Shown here: piece by piece, positions 19,578 through 31,566 of the stretch
Layout: each line of letters opens with the position of its first letter
Position numbering within the stretch: position 1 is the first letter of the stretch
Source: an uncultured Pelagibacteraceae bacterium
GTDB lineage: Bacteria; Pseudomonadota; Alphaproteobacteria; Pelagibacterales; Pelagibacteraceae
Length of the DNA: 64,000 nucleotides
Direction: 5' to 3'
NCBI GenBank assembly: GCA_902535745.1
Contig: CACAUR010000005.1
Location: 1-64,000 of the forward strand
Notes under the pieces: model-generated
The model's database searches: none
What the model was told of the DNA's origin: nothing
What the model saw: the letters and a program-made list of their open reading frames with translations, nothing else
Made by a program: the position numbers and the translations under genes

Positions 19578-21486
19578 TATTACTTTACCTGATGGAAAAA
19601 AATTAGCTTTTAAAGAAAAAGTTTCAGGACTTAAAGTTGCTGAAAAAATTAGTAAATCTCTCGCAAAAGAAGCTTTAGTTATAAGTGTCGATGGAAAATT
19701 AAAAGATTTAAGTTATGAAATTGAAAAGGATTGTGAAGTAAAGGTTTTAACGTCAAAAGATAAAGATGGGCTTGATACTATCAGACATGACACAGCCCAT
19801 ATTTTAGCAATGGCAGTTCAAGAATTATTTCCTGGAACTCAAGTGACAATCGGACCAACTATTGAGGAAGGTTTTTATTATGACTTTTCCAGAAAGGAAC
19901 CTTTCACTGAGGCTGATTTAAAAAAGATTGAAACAAAGATGACAGAGATTGTTGATAGAGATGAACCAACTCATAGAGAGGTTTGGGATAGAGACGAGGC
20001 TATTTCGCATTTCAAAAAAATTGGCGAAAATTATAAGTCAGAAATTATTCAAGACATTCCTAAAAATGAGGAGATATCAATATACTTTCACGGAAAATGG
20101 CATGATCTTTGTCGAGGGCCGCATCTAGCATCCACCGGTAAAATTGGCAAGAATTTTAAGTTAACTAAGGTTGCAGGCGCATATTGGAGAGGTGACTCAA
20201 AAAAGGAGATGCTGCAAAGGATCTATGGAACTTCATGGGCATCAAAAAAAGATTTAGATAATTACATTATAAGATTAGAGGAAGCCGAAAAAAGAGATCA
20301 CAGAAAACTTGGTAAAGAAATGAACTTATTCCATTTTAGAGAAGAAAGTCCAGGTGCTGTATTTTGGCATCAAAGAGGATGGACATTATTTCAAAAACTT
20401 ATCGACTACATGAGGAAAAAACAAAACGAAGCAGGCTATAAAGAAATTAACACCCCAGAAGTTTTAGATAGATCTTTATGGGAAAAATCTGGCCACTGGG
20501 AAAAATTTGGTGAACATATGTATACATCTGAAACTCCAGATGAAAAAGTATTTGCCATAAAACCTATGAATTGTCCAGGATGTGTTCAAGTATTCAATCA
20601 AGGCTTAAAGAGTTATCGAGACCTACCTTATAAAATGTCTGAATTTGGAAAAGTACATAGATATGAACCATCGGGTGCTCTACATGGTTTGTTGAGAGTG
20701 AGAGCATTTACTCAAGATGATGCGCATATCTTTTGTACTGAAGATCAGATTACCGAGGAGTCTCTATCAGTTACAAATCTTATTTTAAATATTTATAAAG
20801 ATCTTGGATTTGAAAATGTAATTTTAAAATATTCTGATAGACCAGACCTTAGAGTTGGAGAGGATGAGGTTTGGGACAAAGCAGAAAAAGCTTTATTGGA
20901 AGCAGTTAAAGCTACAAAATTAGAATATAGCATCAATAAAGGGGAAGGTGCATTTTATGGTCCAAAAATTGAATTTGTTTTAAGAGATGCAATAGGAAGA
21001 GATTGGCAATGTGGAACCCTACAAGTAGACTTCAATTTACCAGGAAGACTAGGTGCATCTTTTGTAGATAAAGATGGATCAAAAAAAGTTCCAGTAATGT
21101 TGCATCGAGCTTTATTTGGTTCTCTTGAAAGATTTATTGGAATATTAATTGAAAATTATTCTGGAAAACTTCCTTTCTGGATAAGTCCATCACAAATAAT
21201 GGTAATACCAGTTTCTGAAGACTTTAACGATTATTCTGTTGAAGTTAATAAAAAGCTTATAGCATCTGGTTTAAATTCAGAGGTTGATTTGAAAAATCAC
21301 AATCTAAATTACAAAATAAGGGAACATTCATTGTCAAAGGTTCCAATACTATTAATTTGTGGAAAAAAAGAAGTTGACAGTAATAGTGTAACTATTAGAC
21401 AATTGGATTCTACAAAACAAGAAAATATGGAACTAAAAAAATTTATTAATCACTATCAAGCTTTAAATAAAGCTCCATCATTATAA
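19570..21486 (+). CDS. thrS: Threonyl-tRNA synthetase
   Basis: TGS/SAD/class II domains; HDTAHILAMAVQELFPGTQVTIGP; PMNCPGCVQVF. Confidence 0.97.
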   Translation: MPNITLPDGKKLAFKEKVSGLKVAEKISKSLAKEALVISVDGKLKDLSYEIEKDCEVKVLTSKDKDGLDTIRHDTAHILAMAVQELFPGTQVTIGPTIEEGFYYDFSRKEPFTEADLKKIETKMTEIVDRDEPTHREVWDRDEAISHFKKIGENYKSEIIQDIPKNEEISIYFHGKWHDLCRGPHLASTGKIGKNFKLTKVAGAYWRGDSKKEMLQRIYGTSWASKKDLDNYIIRLEEAEKRDHRKLGKEMNLFHFREESPGAVFWHQRGWTLFQKLIDYMRKKQNEAGYKEINTPEVLDRSLWEKSGHWEKFGEHMYTSETPDEKVFAIKPMNCPGCVQVFNQGLKSYRDLPYKMSEFGKVHRYEPSGALHGLLRVRAFTQDDAHIFCTEDQITEESLSVTNLILNIYKDLGFENVILKYSDRPDLRVGEDEVWDKAEKALLEAVKATKLEYSINKGEGAFYGPKIEFVLRDAIGRDWQCGTLQVDFNLPGRLGASFVDKDGSKKVPVMLHRALFGSLERFIGILIENYSGKLPFWISPSQIMVIPVSEDFNDYSVEVNKKLIASGLNSEVDLKNHNLNYKIREHSLSKVPILLICGKKEVDSNSVTIRQLDSTKQENMELKKFINHYQALNKAPSL

Positions 21487-22032
21487 GTGGCAGATTTTAA
21501 ACAAAACTATTTCCAAAGAAGAACAAAGGATAGAGGACCTCGCTCAAATAACAGGATTATGTCTCAAGAGGTACAGGTAATTTCAAGTGATGGAAAAAAT
21601 TTAGGAATACTAAATACTCAAGAAGCAATCAACATGGCTAAAAATGAAGGGCTTGATCTAATTGAGATCGCCCAAAATGCCAAACCTCCAGTCTGTAAAA
21701 TTATGGATATGGGTAAGTTCAAGTATGATGCTCAAAAAAAAGCTAATAAAGCAAAGAAGAAGCAAAAAAAAGTAGAACTTAAAGAAATAAAACTTAGACC
21801 AGTAACAGAAATTCATGACTACTCATTTAAAATAAAAAATGCACAAAAATTTTTGAGTAAAGGTGATAAAGTAAAATTTACAATTAAATTTAAAGGAAGA
21901 GAGTTGCAACACTCAAATCTTGGACATGAATTAATGGACAAGATTAAGACCGACATAGAAAAACTTGGAAAAGTAGAGTTACAGCCTAAATTTGAGGGTA
22001 AACAGATGATTATGGTCATTCAACCAATCTAA
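21487..22032 (+). CDS. infC: Translation initiation factor IF-3 (GTG start)
   Basis: DLIEIAQNAKPPVCKIMDMGKFKY; HDYSFKIKNAQKFL. Confidence 0.95.
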   Translation: MADFKQNYFQRRTKDRGPRSNNRIMSQEVQVISSDGKNLGILNTQEAINMAKNEGLDLIEIAQNAKPPVCKIMDMGKFKYDAQKKANKAKKKQKKVELKEIKLRPVTEIHDYSFKIKNAQKFLSKGDKVKFTIKFKGRELQHSNLGHELMDKIKTDIEKLGKVELQPKFEGKQMIMVIQPI

Positions 22033-22077
22033 TTATTCTTGTAAAATTATAATTATATTTGTATAACCCCCCCAGTT

Positions 22078-22284
22078 ATGCCAAAGTTAAAAACTAAAAG
22101 TTCAGCAAAAAAAAGATTTAAAATTTCTGCAAGAGGAAAGGTAATAATGCCTCAAGCTGGGAAAAGACATGGTATGATCAAGAGAACGAATTCACAAATT
22201 AGAAAACAAAGAGGAACAACAGTAATGTCTAAACAGGATGGCAAAATTGTAAAATCATACATGCCATATAGTTTGAGAGGATAA
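22078..22284 (+). CDS. rpmI: 50S ribosomal protein L35
   Basis: [22 protein letters not shown]. Confidence 0.95.
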   Translation: MPKLKTKSSAKKRFKISARGKVIMPQAGKRHGMIKRTNSQIRKQRGTTVMSKQDGKIVKSYMPYSLRG

Positions 22285-22285
22285 A

Positions 22286-22642
22286 ATGCCAAGAGTAAAA
22301 AGAGGAGTCACAAGCAGAGCTAAACATAAAAAAGTTCTTAAAGCTGTAAAAGGTCAGTGGGGCAGAAGAAAGAATACTATAAGAGTTGCAAGACAAGCGA
22401 TGGAAAAGTCGATGCAATATGCATATAGAGATAGAAGAAATAAAAAAAGAGAATTTAAATCATTGTGGATACAAAGAATTAATGCAGGAGTAAGAGGTGA
22501 AGGACTTACATATTCAAAGTTCATACATGCTTTAAGTAAATCTGGTATCAAGTTAGATAGAAAAATTCTAGCTGAAATTGCTTATGATAACCCTGAAGCG
22601 TTTAAAACGATTGTAAAGAAAGCTCAAGCAGCACTTAATTAA
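22286..22642 (+). CDS. rplT: 50S ribosomal protein L20
   Basis: [28 protein letters not shown]. Confidence 0.96.
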   Translation: MPRVKRGVTSRAKHKKVLKAVKGQWGRRKNTIRVARQAMEKSMQYAYRDRRNKKREFKSLWIQRINAGVRGEGLTYSKFIHALSKSGIKLDRKILAEIAYDNPEAFKTIVKKAQAALN

Positions 22643-22685
22643 TCTTCCCTATTGTTTTTCTTAGTTTAAGAAATAATCTCTAAAA

Positions 22686-23753
22686 ATGTCTGATTTTGAA
22701 AAAAAAATTCTCGAGTTTAAAAATAGATTAAACAGCACCCAGGATTCAAAAGAAATTGAAGCCATAAGAACAGATATTTTCAGTAAAAATGGATTTATAA
22801 ATTCTCAGTTTAAAAAACTTGGTTCTTTATCTCAAGATGAGAAAAAAACTTTTGCATCCAATATAAACAAAGCAAAACAAGAATTACTTGAAATATTTAG
22901 ATCAAAAGCAACAGAAGTTTCGGATAAAGATCTTAATGAAAAAATAAAAAAAGAAAAAATTGACGTCACTTTACCTGAGAAAGAATTCAAAATAGGAAAG
23001 ATACACCCTGTATCTCAAGTTATTGATGAAATATCATGTATTTTTTCAGAGATAGGATTTAGCGTAGAAGAAGGGCCTGATGTTGAAAATGATTATAATA
23101 ATTTTACTGCCTTAAACACTCCTAAAGATCATCCAGCAAAAGATATGCATGATACATTTTATTTGGATGAGAACATGAAAACCTTGCTTAGGACCCACAC
23201 TTCTCCAGTTCAAGTTCGCACAATGTTAAAAGGCAAACCTCCTTTTAAAATAATTGCACCAGGAAGAACTTATCGTAGCGATAGTGATCAAACTCATACA
23301 CCAATGTTTCATCAGCTGGAAGGTCTTCACATAGATAAAAATATTAATATGGGACATTTAAAAGGATGTTTAAATTATTTTATTAAAGAATTTTTTGAAG
23401 TGGATAAAATTAAGATGAGATTTAGACCTAGTCACTTTCCATTCACAGAACCTTCAGCCGAGGTAGATATAGGATATAGAATTGAAAATAACAAAATTAC
23501 CATCGGCGAAGGTGATAAATGGCTTGAGGTTCTTGGATGTGGAATGGTGCATCCAAATGTTTTAAAAAACTGTAAGGTTGACCCAAAAATTTATCAGGGT
23601 TTTGCATTTGGTATTGGTATTGATAGATTGGCAATGCTTAAGTACGGAATAAATGATTTAAGATCTTTTTTTGAATGTGACTATAGATGGTTAAATTATT
23701 ATGGTTTTGACCCTTTAGATGTTCCAACAAACTATAGAGGTTTAAGTAAATGA
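22686..23753 (+). CDS. pheS: Phenylalanyl-tRNA synthetase alpha subunit
   Basis: [40 protein letters not shown]. Confidence 0.96.
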   Translation: MSDFEKKILEFKNRLNSTQDSKEIEAIRTDIFSKNGFINSQFKKLGSLSQDEKKTFASNINKAKQELLEIFRSKATEVSDKDLNEKIKKEKIDVTLPEKEFKIGKIHPVSQVIDEISCIFSEIGFSVEEGPDVENDYNNFTALNTPKDHPAKDMHDTFYLDENMKTLLRTHTSPVQVRTMLKGKPPFKIIAPGRTYRSDSDQTHTPMFHQLEGLHIDKNINMGHLKGCLNYFIKEFFEVDKIKMRFRPSHFPFTEPSAEVDIGYRIENNKITIGEGDKWLEVLGCGMVHPNVLKNCKVDPKIYQGFAFGIGIDRLAMLKYGINDLRSFFECDYRWLNYYGFDPLDVPTNYRGLSK

Positions 23754-26134
23754 AATTTACAAAAGACTGGCTTGATGTTCATTTAAAAACAAATAAAAGT
23801 GAGTCACAAATTATCCAGAAATTAAATAGTATTGGCCTAGAAGTAGAAAAGGTAGAGCCAGTCAAAAATGAATTAAGCGACTTCATTGTAGCAAAAATAA
23901 TAAAAGCAAATAAACATCCTAATGCTGACCGGCTTAAGTTATGTGATGTGGATATAGGAAAAAAAAATACACTTAAAGTTGTCTGTGGTGCTCCTAATGC
24001 AAGAGATGGACTCTTGACAATCTACGCACCGCCAGGTTCAGTAATTCCAAAAAATAGCATGAAATTAGAGGTATCAAAGATCAGAGGAGAAACCTCTTAC
24101 GGAATGCTCTGTTCTGAGTCAGAATTGAAACTTTCTAATGAGAGCGAAGGAATAATAGATCTAAATGATAAATATAAAACAAAAATTGGAAAATCATTCT
24201 TCGGTAAAAAAAAAGGAAAAAATGTAATTGAATTATCAATTACCCCTAATAGACCAGACTGCCTAGGTGTGAGAGGTATAGCGAGAGACTTGTCAGCCTC
24301 TAACTTTGGAAAATTAAAAGAACCAAGAAAAAGTAAAGTTAAAAATAACATTAAACATAATTTAAAGATAAAGATTGAAAAAAATAAAAATCAGGCATGT
24401 TCAATTTTTGGAAGCTGTATCATTAAAAATATTAAAAATACTGAAAGTCCAGGATGGTTAAAAAATAGAATTTTAGCACTAGGCTTAAGGCCTATTTCTG
24501 CCGTTGTTGACATAACAAATTATGTAATGTTTGATTTAAACCGACCCCTCCATGCATACGATTTAGACAAGATAAAGAATAAAATTACCGTTAGAAATTC
24601 AAAAAAAGGAGAGAGTTTTAAAGCTCTAGATAATAAAAATTATACACTTGATAAAGACATGTGTGTGATAGCTGATGATGAAGGGGTACTTGGTTTAGGT
24701 GGAATAATCGGGGGCGAAAGGTCGGGCACAGAAATACATACAAAAAATATACTATTAGAGGCAGCATATTTTGATCCTGCATTAATTAGAAAAACTGCTA
24801 AAAAATTAGATTTGAATAGTGATGCAAAGTTTCGTTTTGAAAGAGGGGTAGATCCTCAATCTGTAAATGCTGGACTGGACTCAGCTGTCGAACTAATTTT
24901 AGAAATTTGTGGAGGGGAAGTTTCCAAATTTGATGTACAGCAGACAAAAAAATTTAAAGATCTTGAGATAAAATTTGACCCCAAAACGGTAACAAAGACA
25001 GTTGGAACCAATATAAACATTAATGAGTTAAAAAAGATCTTATCAAACTTAGGCTTCACTATTAAAACCAAGGGTAAATTCCTCAATGTTAAGGTTCCAA
25101 GTTGGAGACCAGATATCTTTGGTGAGATTGATCTAGTAGAGGAAGTTATTAGAATTATTGGATTTGAAAAAATTAAGTCCATTGAACCTGAGAAAAAGCG
25201 AACTAAACCAACACTTAATTTCTTTCAGAAACATTTCCATTTAGCTCAAAGATCAGTAGCCTCAAAAGGATATCTTGAAACAATAACATGGTCGTTTACT
25301 GACGAAAAAATTAATAACAAATTTAAAGAAAAATTAGAAAGTGTAAAAATTGTAAATCCAATAAGTTCAGATTTAAATGTATTAAGAAATTCTTTGTATC
25401 CAAATCTCATTTTCTATTTGGAAAAAAACTTAAATAGAGGATTTGGTGATCAAGCTCTTTTCGAAATTGGTCCAACTTTTACAGGAAGAAAACCTGGTCA
25501 ACAAATTACTGTTGTTTGTGGGATTAAAAAACAATTTATAGATGAAGATAATAATTTAAAGAAAAATGATTTAGTAGATGTTTTTCATATTAAAAAAGAT
25601 TTAGTTCAATCATTAACAGAACTTGAGATAAGAAAAGAAGATTTTAAGGTTGAGGAAAATACACCTTCTTATTATCACCCAGGTATCTCAGGATCTATAA
25701 TCTCAAAAGATGGAAATCTTGTTCTTGGATATTTCGGTGCCTTACATCCAAAAATAATTTCAAATACTTTTGGATTTGAAATCTTTTTAGAAAACCTAGT
25801 TGAATATAAAGCAAAAAATAAAAAAACTAAAGATAGTCTAACTTTTTCAGATTATCAAAAGTCAGATAGGGATTTTGCTTTTTTAGTCAATAAAGATACT
25901 AGAGCTCAAGATTTAACAGAAGTTATCCAAAAAATAGATAAAGATTTAATTAAAGAAATAAAAATTTTTGATGTTTATGAAGGGGAAAATATTCCATCTG
26001 ATAAAAAATCAATTGCATTAAAAGTAACAATTCAGTCTGATCATAAGACTTTAAAGGAAAATGATCTGACAAATATATCAAAAAAAATAATTAGCACTGT
26101 AGAGGAAAAAACTGGTGCAAAATTAAGATCGTAA
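23750..26134 (+). CDS. pheT: Phenylalanyl-tRNA synthetase beta subunit
   Basis: tRNA-binding EMAP-like domain, [22 protein letters not shown]5 and FDX-ACB domains. Confidence 0.96.
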   Translation: MKFTKDWLDVHLKTNKSESQIIQKLNSIGLEVEKVEPVKNELSDFIVAKIIKANKHPNADRLKLCDVDIGKKNTLKVVCGAPNARDGLLTIYAPPGSVIPKNSMKLEVSKIRGETSYGMLCSESELKLSNESEGIIDLNDKYKTKIGKSFFGKKKGKNVIELSITPNRPDCLGVRGIARDLSASNFGKLKEPRKSKVKNNIKHNLKIKIEKNKNQACSIFGSCIIKNIKNTESPGWLKNRILALGLRPISAVVDITNYVMFDLNRPLHAYDLDKIKNKITVRNSKKGESFKALDNKNYTLDKDMCVIADDEGVLGLGGIIGGERSGTEIHTKNILLEAAYFDPALIRKTAKKLDLNSDAKFRFERGVDPQSVNAGLDSAVELILEICGGEVSKFDVQQTKKFKDLEIKFDPKTVTKTVGTNININELKKILSNLGFTIKTKGKFLNVKVPSWRPDIFGEIDLVEEVIRIIGFEKIKSIEPEKKRTKPTLNFFQKHFHLAQRSVASKGYLETITWSFTDEKINNKFKEKLESVKIVNPISSDLNVLRNSLYPNLIFYLEKNLNRGFGDQALFEIGPTFTGRKPGQQITVVCGIKKQFIDEDNNLKKNDLVDVFHIKKDLVQSLTELEIRKEDFKVEENTPSYYHPGISGSIISKDGNLVLGYFGALHPKIISNTFGFEIFLENLVEYKAKNKKTKDSLTFSDYQKSDRDFAFLVNKDTRAQDLTEVIQKIDKDLIKEIKIFDVYEGENIPSDKKSIALKVTIQSDHKTLKENDLTNISKKIISTVEEKTGAKLRS

Positions 26135-27943
26135 ATGTCTAGCCTCGATAACATTAGAAATTTTGCTATTATCGCTCATATTGATCATGGGAAATCAACA
26201 ATAGCAGACAGGATTATACATAAGTGTGGAGGTTTGACAGAAAGAGAGATGAAAGATCAAGTATTAGACTCAATGGACATTGAGAGAGAGCGAGGAATTA
26301 CAATTAAAGCGCAAACTGTAAAATTGAATTATAAGGCCAAAGATGGCAAAGAGTACATACTTAACATAATAGACACCCCCGGTCATGTGGATTTTAGTTA
26401 TGAAGTCAGTCGATCACTATATGCATGCGAGGGATCAATATTAATTGTAGATAGCACTCAAGGGGTTGAGGCCCAAACACTTGCTAATGTTTATCAAGCA
26501 CTAGATATTAATCATGAAATAATTCCTGTACTAAATAAGATTGATCTGCCTGCCTCTGATTTAGATAGAACAAAAAAACAAATAGAAGATGTAATAGGTA
26601 TAGATACATCCAATGCTGTACCATGTTCAGGAAAAACAGGCGAAGGTATAGAAAATATTTTAGAGTCTATTGTCTCATCATTACCACCACCAAAAGGTGA
26701 GACTAAAGAACAATTAAAATGTTTGCTAGTCGATAGTTGGTATGACTCTTACTTGGGAGTTATTATTTTAGTTAGGGTAATAGATGGAACCTTGAAAAAA
26801 AATATGAAAATTAAAATGATGTCTACTGATCAAGAATATATAGTAGAAAAAGTTGGTGTATTTACACCAAAGGCTGAGAACATTGAAGAACTCAAATCTG
26901 GTGAAATAGGATTTATCATTACAGGAATAAAAAACTTATCTGACACAAAAGTTGGTGATACTATTTGTGAATCTCAAAATCCTCTTAAAAAAGCCTTACC
27001 AGGTTTTAAACCTAGTAAACCAGTTGTATTTTGTGGTTTGTTTCCAGTTGATAGTTCAGAGTATCAAAAACTAAAAGATGGTTTAGCAAAACTACAATTA
27101 AATGATTCAAGTTTTTCTTATGAAGCAGAGTCTTCATCGGCACTTGGTCTTGGTTTTAGGTGTGGCTTTTTGGGATTGCTTCATTTGGAAATCATTACTG
27201 AAAGACTTGAGAGAGAATTCGACATTAATTTATTAACGACAACTCCAGGTGTTGTCTATAAAGTGCACTTAAATAATGGAAAAATTGAAGATCTACAGAA
27301 TCCTTCAAATTTGGCAGATCCAACGCATATAAAACTTATTGAGGAGCCTTGGATAAAAGCAACAATAATTACTCCAGATCAATATTTGGGATCAATTATG
27401 AAAATATGTCAAAGCAAAAGAGGAATACAAAAAGATTTAAATTATTCAGGAAATAGAGCAGTATTGAGTTATGAGATACCACTTAATGAAGTAGTCTTTG
27501 ATTTCAATGACAGGCTAAAATCAATGACAAGTGGTTACGCAAGTTTTGATTATGAAATTATGGGACATAAAGAAGGAGACCTTGTTAAACTATCAATACT
27601 TGTAAACTCAGAGCCTGTTGATGCACTAGCTATGATGGTACATAAAGATTTTGCACAAACAATTGGAAGAGATGTTTGTGAGAAACTTAAAGATCTTATT
27701 CCAAGACATAACTTCATGATCCCTGTACAGGCAGCAATTGGTGGTAAAATTATAGCAAGAGAAACTATTAAGGGTTTTAAAAAAGATGTTTTAACAAAAA
27801 TACATGGTGGTGGAGCAAGAGATAGAAAAAGAAAACTTTTAGAAAAACAAAAAAAGGGAAAAGCAAGATCAAAACAATTTGGCAGAGTGGAGATACCACA
27901 AGAGGCTTTTATTGGTGTACTGAAAATAAATAAAGAAAATTAA
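26135..27943 (+). CDS. lepA: Elongation factor 4
   Basis: [34 protein letters not shown]; LepA C-terminal domain. Confidence 0.97.
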   Translation: MSSLDNIRNFAIIAHIDHGKSTIADRIIHKCGGLTEREMKDQVLDSMDIERERGITIKAQTVKLNYKAKDGKEYILNIIDTPGHVDFSYEVSRSLYACEGSILIVDSTQGVEAQTLANVYQALDINHEIIPVLNKIDLPASDLDRTKKQIEDVIGIDTSNAVPCSGKTGEGIENILESIVSSLPPPKGETKEQLKCLLVDSWYDSYLGVIILVRVIDGTLKKNMKIKMMSTDQEYIVEKVGVFTPKAENIEELKSGEIGFIITGIKNLSDTKVGDTICESQNPLKKALPGFKPSKPVVFCGLFPVDSSEYQKLKDGLAKLQLNDSSFSYEAESSSALGLGFRCGFLGLLHLEIITERLEREFDINLLTTTPGVVYKVHLNNGKIEDLQNPSNLADPTHIKLIEEPWIKATIITPDQYLGSIMKICQSKRGIQKDLNYSGNRAVLSYEIPLNEVVFDFNDRLKSMTSGYASFDYEIMGHKEGDLVKLSILVNSEPVDALAMMVHKDFAQTIGRDVCEKLKDLIPRHNFMIPVQAAIGGKIIARETIKGFKKDVLTKIHGGGARDRKRKLLEKQKKGKARSKQFGRVEIPQEAFIGVLKINKEN

Positions 27944-27944
27944 A

Positions 27945-28754
27945 ATGATATATGATTGTTTCTCTTACTGGGACGAGGATTTACTTTTAGATTTAAGATT
28001 AAACATTTTAGATAAAATTGTAGATCGTTTTGTAATTGTTGAGGGGGATAAAACTTGGCAAAACAATCCAAAAAAACTTAAGTTTGATGTTAAAAAATTC
28101 CAAAAATTTAAAGACAAAATTATTTATATTCCTGTAACAGACTTACCAGATGGTGAAGATCCATATTTACGTGAAAACCATCAAAGAAATTCAATCTCAA
28201 AAGGTATAAAAGATGCAAACAAAGATGATATTATTTTAATTTCAGATTTAGATGAAATTCCATGTCCAAAAGCTATTAAAAATTTTGATCATAAGATGAG
28301 ATATGCAACTTTCAAACAAAAGCATTTTTATTACAAATTCAATCTTCAAAGTAAAAACTATCCTTATTGGCATGGTTCAAGAATTTGTATCAAAAAATAT
28401 TTAAAATCACCTCAATGGTTAAGGGAATTAAAATTTAAAAAAAGACCATTTTGGCGTTTTGATAAATTAAGACTTAATAACATTATTAGCAATGGTGGTT
28501 GGCATTTTTGCAATTTAAAAACTCCTGAAGATTTATTGTATAAATATCAAAATTTATGTGAAACAAACGATCCAACGCATTTTAAGGAGCGGATTGATCC
28601 TAAATATCTTCAAATAGACGAAATACAAAAAAAAGTTATTTCAGGGGAGGATATAATTGGCAGAAAAGATAATTTTGAAAAAATTGAATTAGATTATTCT
28701 TTTCCAGAGTATTTAATAAAAAATAAGGAAGATTACAGTGATTGGATAATTTAG
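27945..28754 (+). CDS. Glycosyltransferase family 17 (MGAT3-like)
   Basis: MIYDCFSYWDEDLLLDLRLNIL..VEGDKTWQ; LISDLDEIP; GGWHFCNLK. Confidence 0.8.
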   Translation: MIYDCFSYWDEDLLLDLRLNILDKIVDRFVIVEGDKTWQNNPKKLKFDVKKFQKFKDKIIYIPVTDLPDGEDPYLRENHQRNSISKGIKDANKDDIILISDLDEIPCPKAIKNFDHKMRYATFKQKHFYYKFNLQSKNYPYWHGSRICIKKYLKSPQWLRELKFKKRPFWRFDKLRLNNIISNGGWHFCNLKTPEDLLYKYQNLCETNDPTHFKERIDPKYLQIDEIQKKVISGEDIIGRKDNFEKIELDYSFPEYLIKNKEDYSDWII

Positions 28755-29821
28755 TGTAAATAATTCTTTAGTCTTTTTACATCTAATACCATATCACCCC
28801 TTTTTTCCCTTTTAATTTTTTTTAATTTAATAAGATGATGCCTCAATTTATTAAATTTACTGATTCTTTTATAAACATTATTTGGATGACCCAAAGGTCT
28901 TATTTCTACAACTTTAGTTTTTCTTTTACAAAAAATCAGATTTGCCATACCAGCTCCGTGTGGACCTATAACAATGTTGCAATTTTTGAATATTGAAATT
29001 TGCTTATCAAAACTAAAATTTGATAATTTGACTATTTTGAAACCTTCTTTTCTTAAATAATTTTTTATTTCATTATCATTAATAATTTTACAATGGTTGT
29101 ACTGAGAGTCGGATCTATCAATGTAAATTTTATCAAAGTTTTTAATTTTTTTTGCTGAATTATTGAGAAATTTTTTTCTCAAAAAATTGACAATCCATCT
29201 TGGCAAATTATTTTGAGCTGTAGAAAAAGTTCCTTTTAAATAATTAGGATGAGTACAAAATATTAAGTTATCTAAAAAACAATGTTTATTTATCCTACTA
29301 TCTATGACTTTATTTGAGTTTAATTTTAGCATCTCAAAAGTTGCTTTTTGGAAAGAGTTTAGTTTAGAGAAATAGAAATAATCGATTTTTTTTAAATTGT
29401 AAGCTTCAGAAAGAATTTTGATTTTTGGAACAATATCAAGTAACCAGTGTGCGTAATTATTATATCCACTGGCACCTTGCACTAGACTAATAACATTTCC
29501 ATCTATTTTCTTTAAAAACTTTGGTGTTCCAGATTTTAAAACTTCATTTTTTTTTGAATCAACTAACTTGCCGTTTATTTGCTGCATTGAGCCTTCAGTA
29601 ATTAATTGATTATTTTTGATAATGCTTACATTTTCTACACAATTTGTATAAATTCGACAATTTCGAATGGAATAAATTTTATAAGTGTTTTTTTGAAAAT
29701 ATTTTTTTTTTATAATTTTAAATTTAGGTTTGAAGTTACCTTTTAAATATATCTTTTTGTATAAAATCGAGAAAAAGCGACTTCTTAATATTTTATAAGT
29801 TTTTTTAGGTTTTTTAATCAA
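28751..29821 (-). CDS. Glycosyltransferase family 61 (DUF563)
   Basis: GYNNYAHWLLDIVPK; YIDRSDS; IVIGPHGAGMANLIFCK. Confidence 0.85.
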   Translation of the reverse strand: MIKKPKKTYKILRSRFFSILYKKIYLKGNFKPKFKIIKKKYFQKNTYKIYSIRNCRIYTNCVENVSIIKNNQLITEGSMQQINGKLVDSKKNEVLKSGTPKFLKKIDGNVISLVQGASGYNNYAHWLLDIVPKIKILSEAYNLKKIDYFYFSKLNSFQKATFEMLKLNSNKVIDSRINKHCFLDNLIFCTHPNYLKGTFSTAQNNLPRWIVNFLRKKFLNNSAKKIKNFDKIYIDRSDSQYNHCKIINDNEIKNYLRKEGFKIVKLSNFSFDKQISIFKNCNIVIGPHGAGMANLIFCKRKTKVVEIRPLGHPNNVYKRISKFNKLRHHLIKLKKIKREKRGDMVLDVKRLKNYLH

Positions 29822-29875
29822 TTTTGAAATTTAAAATTGTTTATATAATACAATTTGTAGTCTAAAAATAAATGT

Positions 29876-30673
29876 ATGAATAGTCTTAATATTTTTTGCG
29901 TTACAGACAAACCCCACAAACATTTGGAGGGCCTCAATTTAAATCTGGTTGGTGTTGGTAAAAGACGATTTAATTATAAATATATAACATGCTTAAATGG
30001 CAAGAATATTCAAAAAAAAGAAAAGCACTATTCAGAGTTAACCTTCCATTATTGGTTTTGGAAAAATAAACTTAAGAATTACAGAAATAATGATTGGATA
30101 GGCTTTTGCCAAAAAAGAAGATTTTGGACAAAAAATTCATCGAAAGTAAAAAGTCTAAAAGATTTAAAAAAAAAATTAATCACTAAACCAAAAAAAAAAT
30201 GGAATAAATATGAAAGTATAATTTGTAAACCTATAAGAGTAGATAATCCCAAAAGAATGAAATTAATTAAAAGGGGCTGGCGAAATATTTTAATGGATCC
30301 CTCTATAGTAAATCAAAAGATGAAACAAAATATAAAATTACATTTTGATATGCATCATGGATTTGGAGTTTTAGATAAAGCGATTAATAGAATGAATATC
30401 AAGGATCGAGAAAGCTTCAGAAAATTTGTAAATAGAGAAATAAAATTCAATCCACATATAATGGTTATTTCAAAAAAAAAAATTTTAAATCAATGGTTTA
30501 AAGATCTTTTTAATTGGCTTTTTAAATGTGAAAAAATTTTTGGATTAAAAGATTTGAAAGGTTATGATCAACAAAGATTATACGCTTATTTAGCTGAGAG
30601 ATATCTTTCTTTTTGGTTTTTAAAAAAAACAACTTTTCTAGAGTCTGATTGGTGCTTTTTTGAGGTAGAATAA
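29876..30673 (+). CDS. DUF4422-like putative glycosyltransferase
   Basis: LTFHYWFWKNKLKNYRNNDWIGFCQKRRFW; YLAERYLSFWF. Confidence 0.6.
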   Translation: MNSLNIFCVTDKPHKHLEGLNLNLVGVGKRRFNYKYITCLNGKNIQKKEKHYSELTFHYWFWKNKLKNYRNNDWIGFCQKRRFWTKNSSKVKSLKDLKKKLITKPKKKWNKYESIICKPIRVDNPKRMKLIKRGWRNILMDPSIVNQKMKQNIKLHFDMHHGFGVLDKAINRMNIKDRESFRKFVNREIKFNPHIMVISKKKILNQWFKDLFNWLFKCEKIFGLKDLKGYDQQRLYAYLAERYLSFWFLKKTTFLESDWCFFEVE

Positions 30674-31533
30674 TGAATTTAAAAACATTCTATAAAATTT
30701 ATTATAAACATAGGTTTAAAAAGGCCTCACTTATTCTTAAAATATACCTAGTTTTTTCTGTATTTATAAAATATCTAATAAATCTATTTTATATACAAAA
30801 AATAGTTAACTTAGATAATCTTGGTTTAAAAAAAAATTGTCTTTATGAAAAAAATTTGAATTTTCTTTTTGAATACTTCAATTCAGATAAAGGAGAGCAA
30901 CATATCAATCAATATGCTCAACCATTTAAGAGAAAAAATGATAAAATAATTGCCCATGGATATGCAAAAATTTATGAAAATTTGTTTAAACCAAAAAAAA
31001 GTGATCACCTAAAAATATTAGAAATTGGCTCTTTCTACGGAAATGCTTCAGCGGCCCTGTTTTTTTATTTTAAGAAATCTTTTATTTACAGCGCGGACAT
31101 CAATCCTGATATGTATAAATATAAAGGTTCTCGACTAAAAAATTTTTTTGCGGATACGTCTTTGAGAGACTCAATAAACAAAAACATTTTAGAAAAAAAT
31201 ATTGAATTTGATATTGTGATTGAGGATGCAAGTCATATGCTTAAAGATCAGATTATTTCATTATTTATGATATTTCCTAAAATTAAAAAAGGTGGAATAT
31301 TTATAGTGGAGGAAATTGATTTTCCAGAAAAAAGGGAGGACATGAGAATTAACCAAGCAAAACCAGATTTAAAAACAATTTTAAAAAAAGTTCTGTCTAA
31401 AGAGGATTTCAAGTCTGATTATATTCAGGACAAAGAGAAAGATTATTTTATAAAAAATGTTGATAGTATTGAATTTTTTACTGGAAATATCAATGAGATT
31501 GCAATCGTTAAAAAAAAAAATATTATTTTTTAA
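30673..31533 (+). CDS. Class I SAM-dependent methyltransferase
   Basis: LKILEIGSFYGNASAALFFYF; SADINPDMY; IVIEDASHM. Confidence 0.7.
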   Translation: MNLKTFYKIYYKHRFKKASLILKIYLVFSVFIKYLINLFYIQKIVNLDNLGLKKNCLYEKNLNFLFEYFNSDKGEQHINQYAQPFKRKNDKIIAHGYAKIYENLFKPKKSDHLKILEIGSFYGNASAALFFYFKKSFIYSADINPDMYKYKGSRLKNFFADTSLRDSINKNILEKNIEFDIVIEDASHMLKDQIISLFMIFPKIKKGGIFIVEEIDFPEKREDMRINQAKPDLKTILKKVLSKEDFKSDYIQDKEKDYFIKNVDSIEFFTGNINEIAIVKKKNIIF

Positions 31534-31566
31534 TAGTATTAATTTTAAGAAATAGATCGATTTAAT

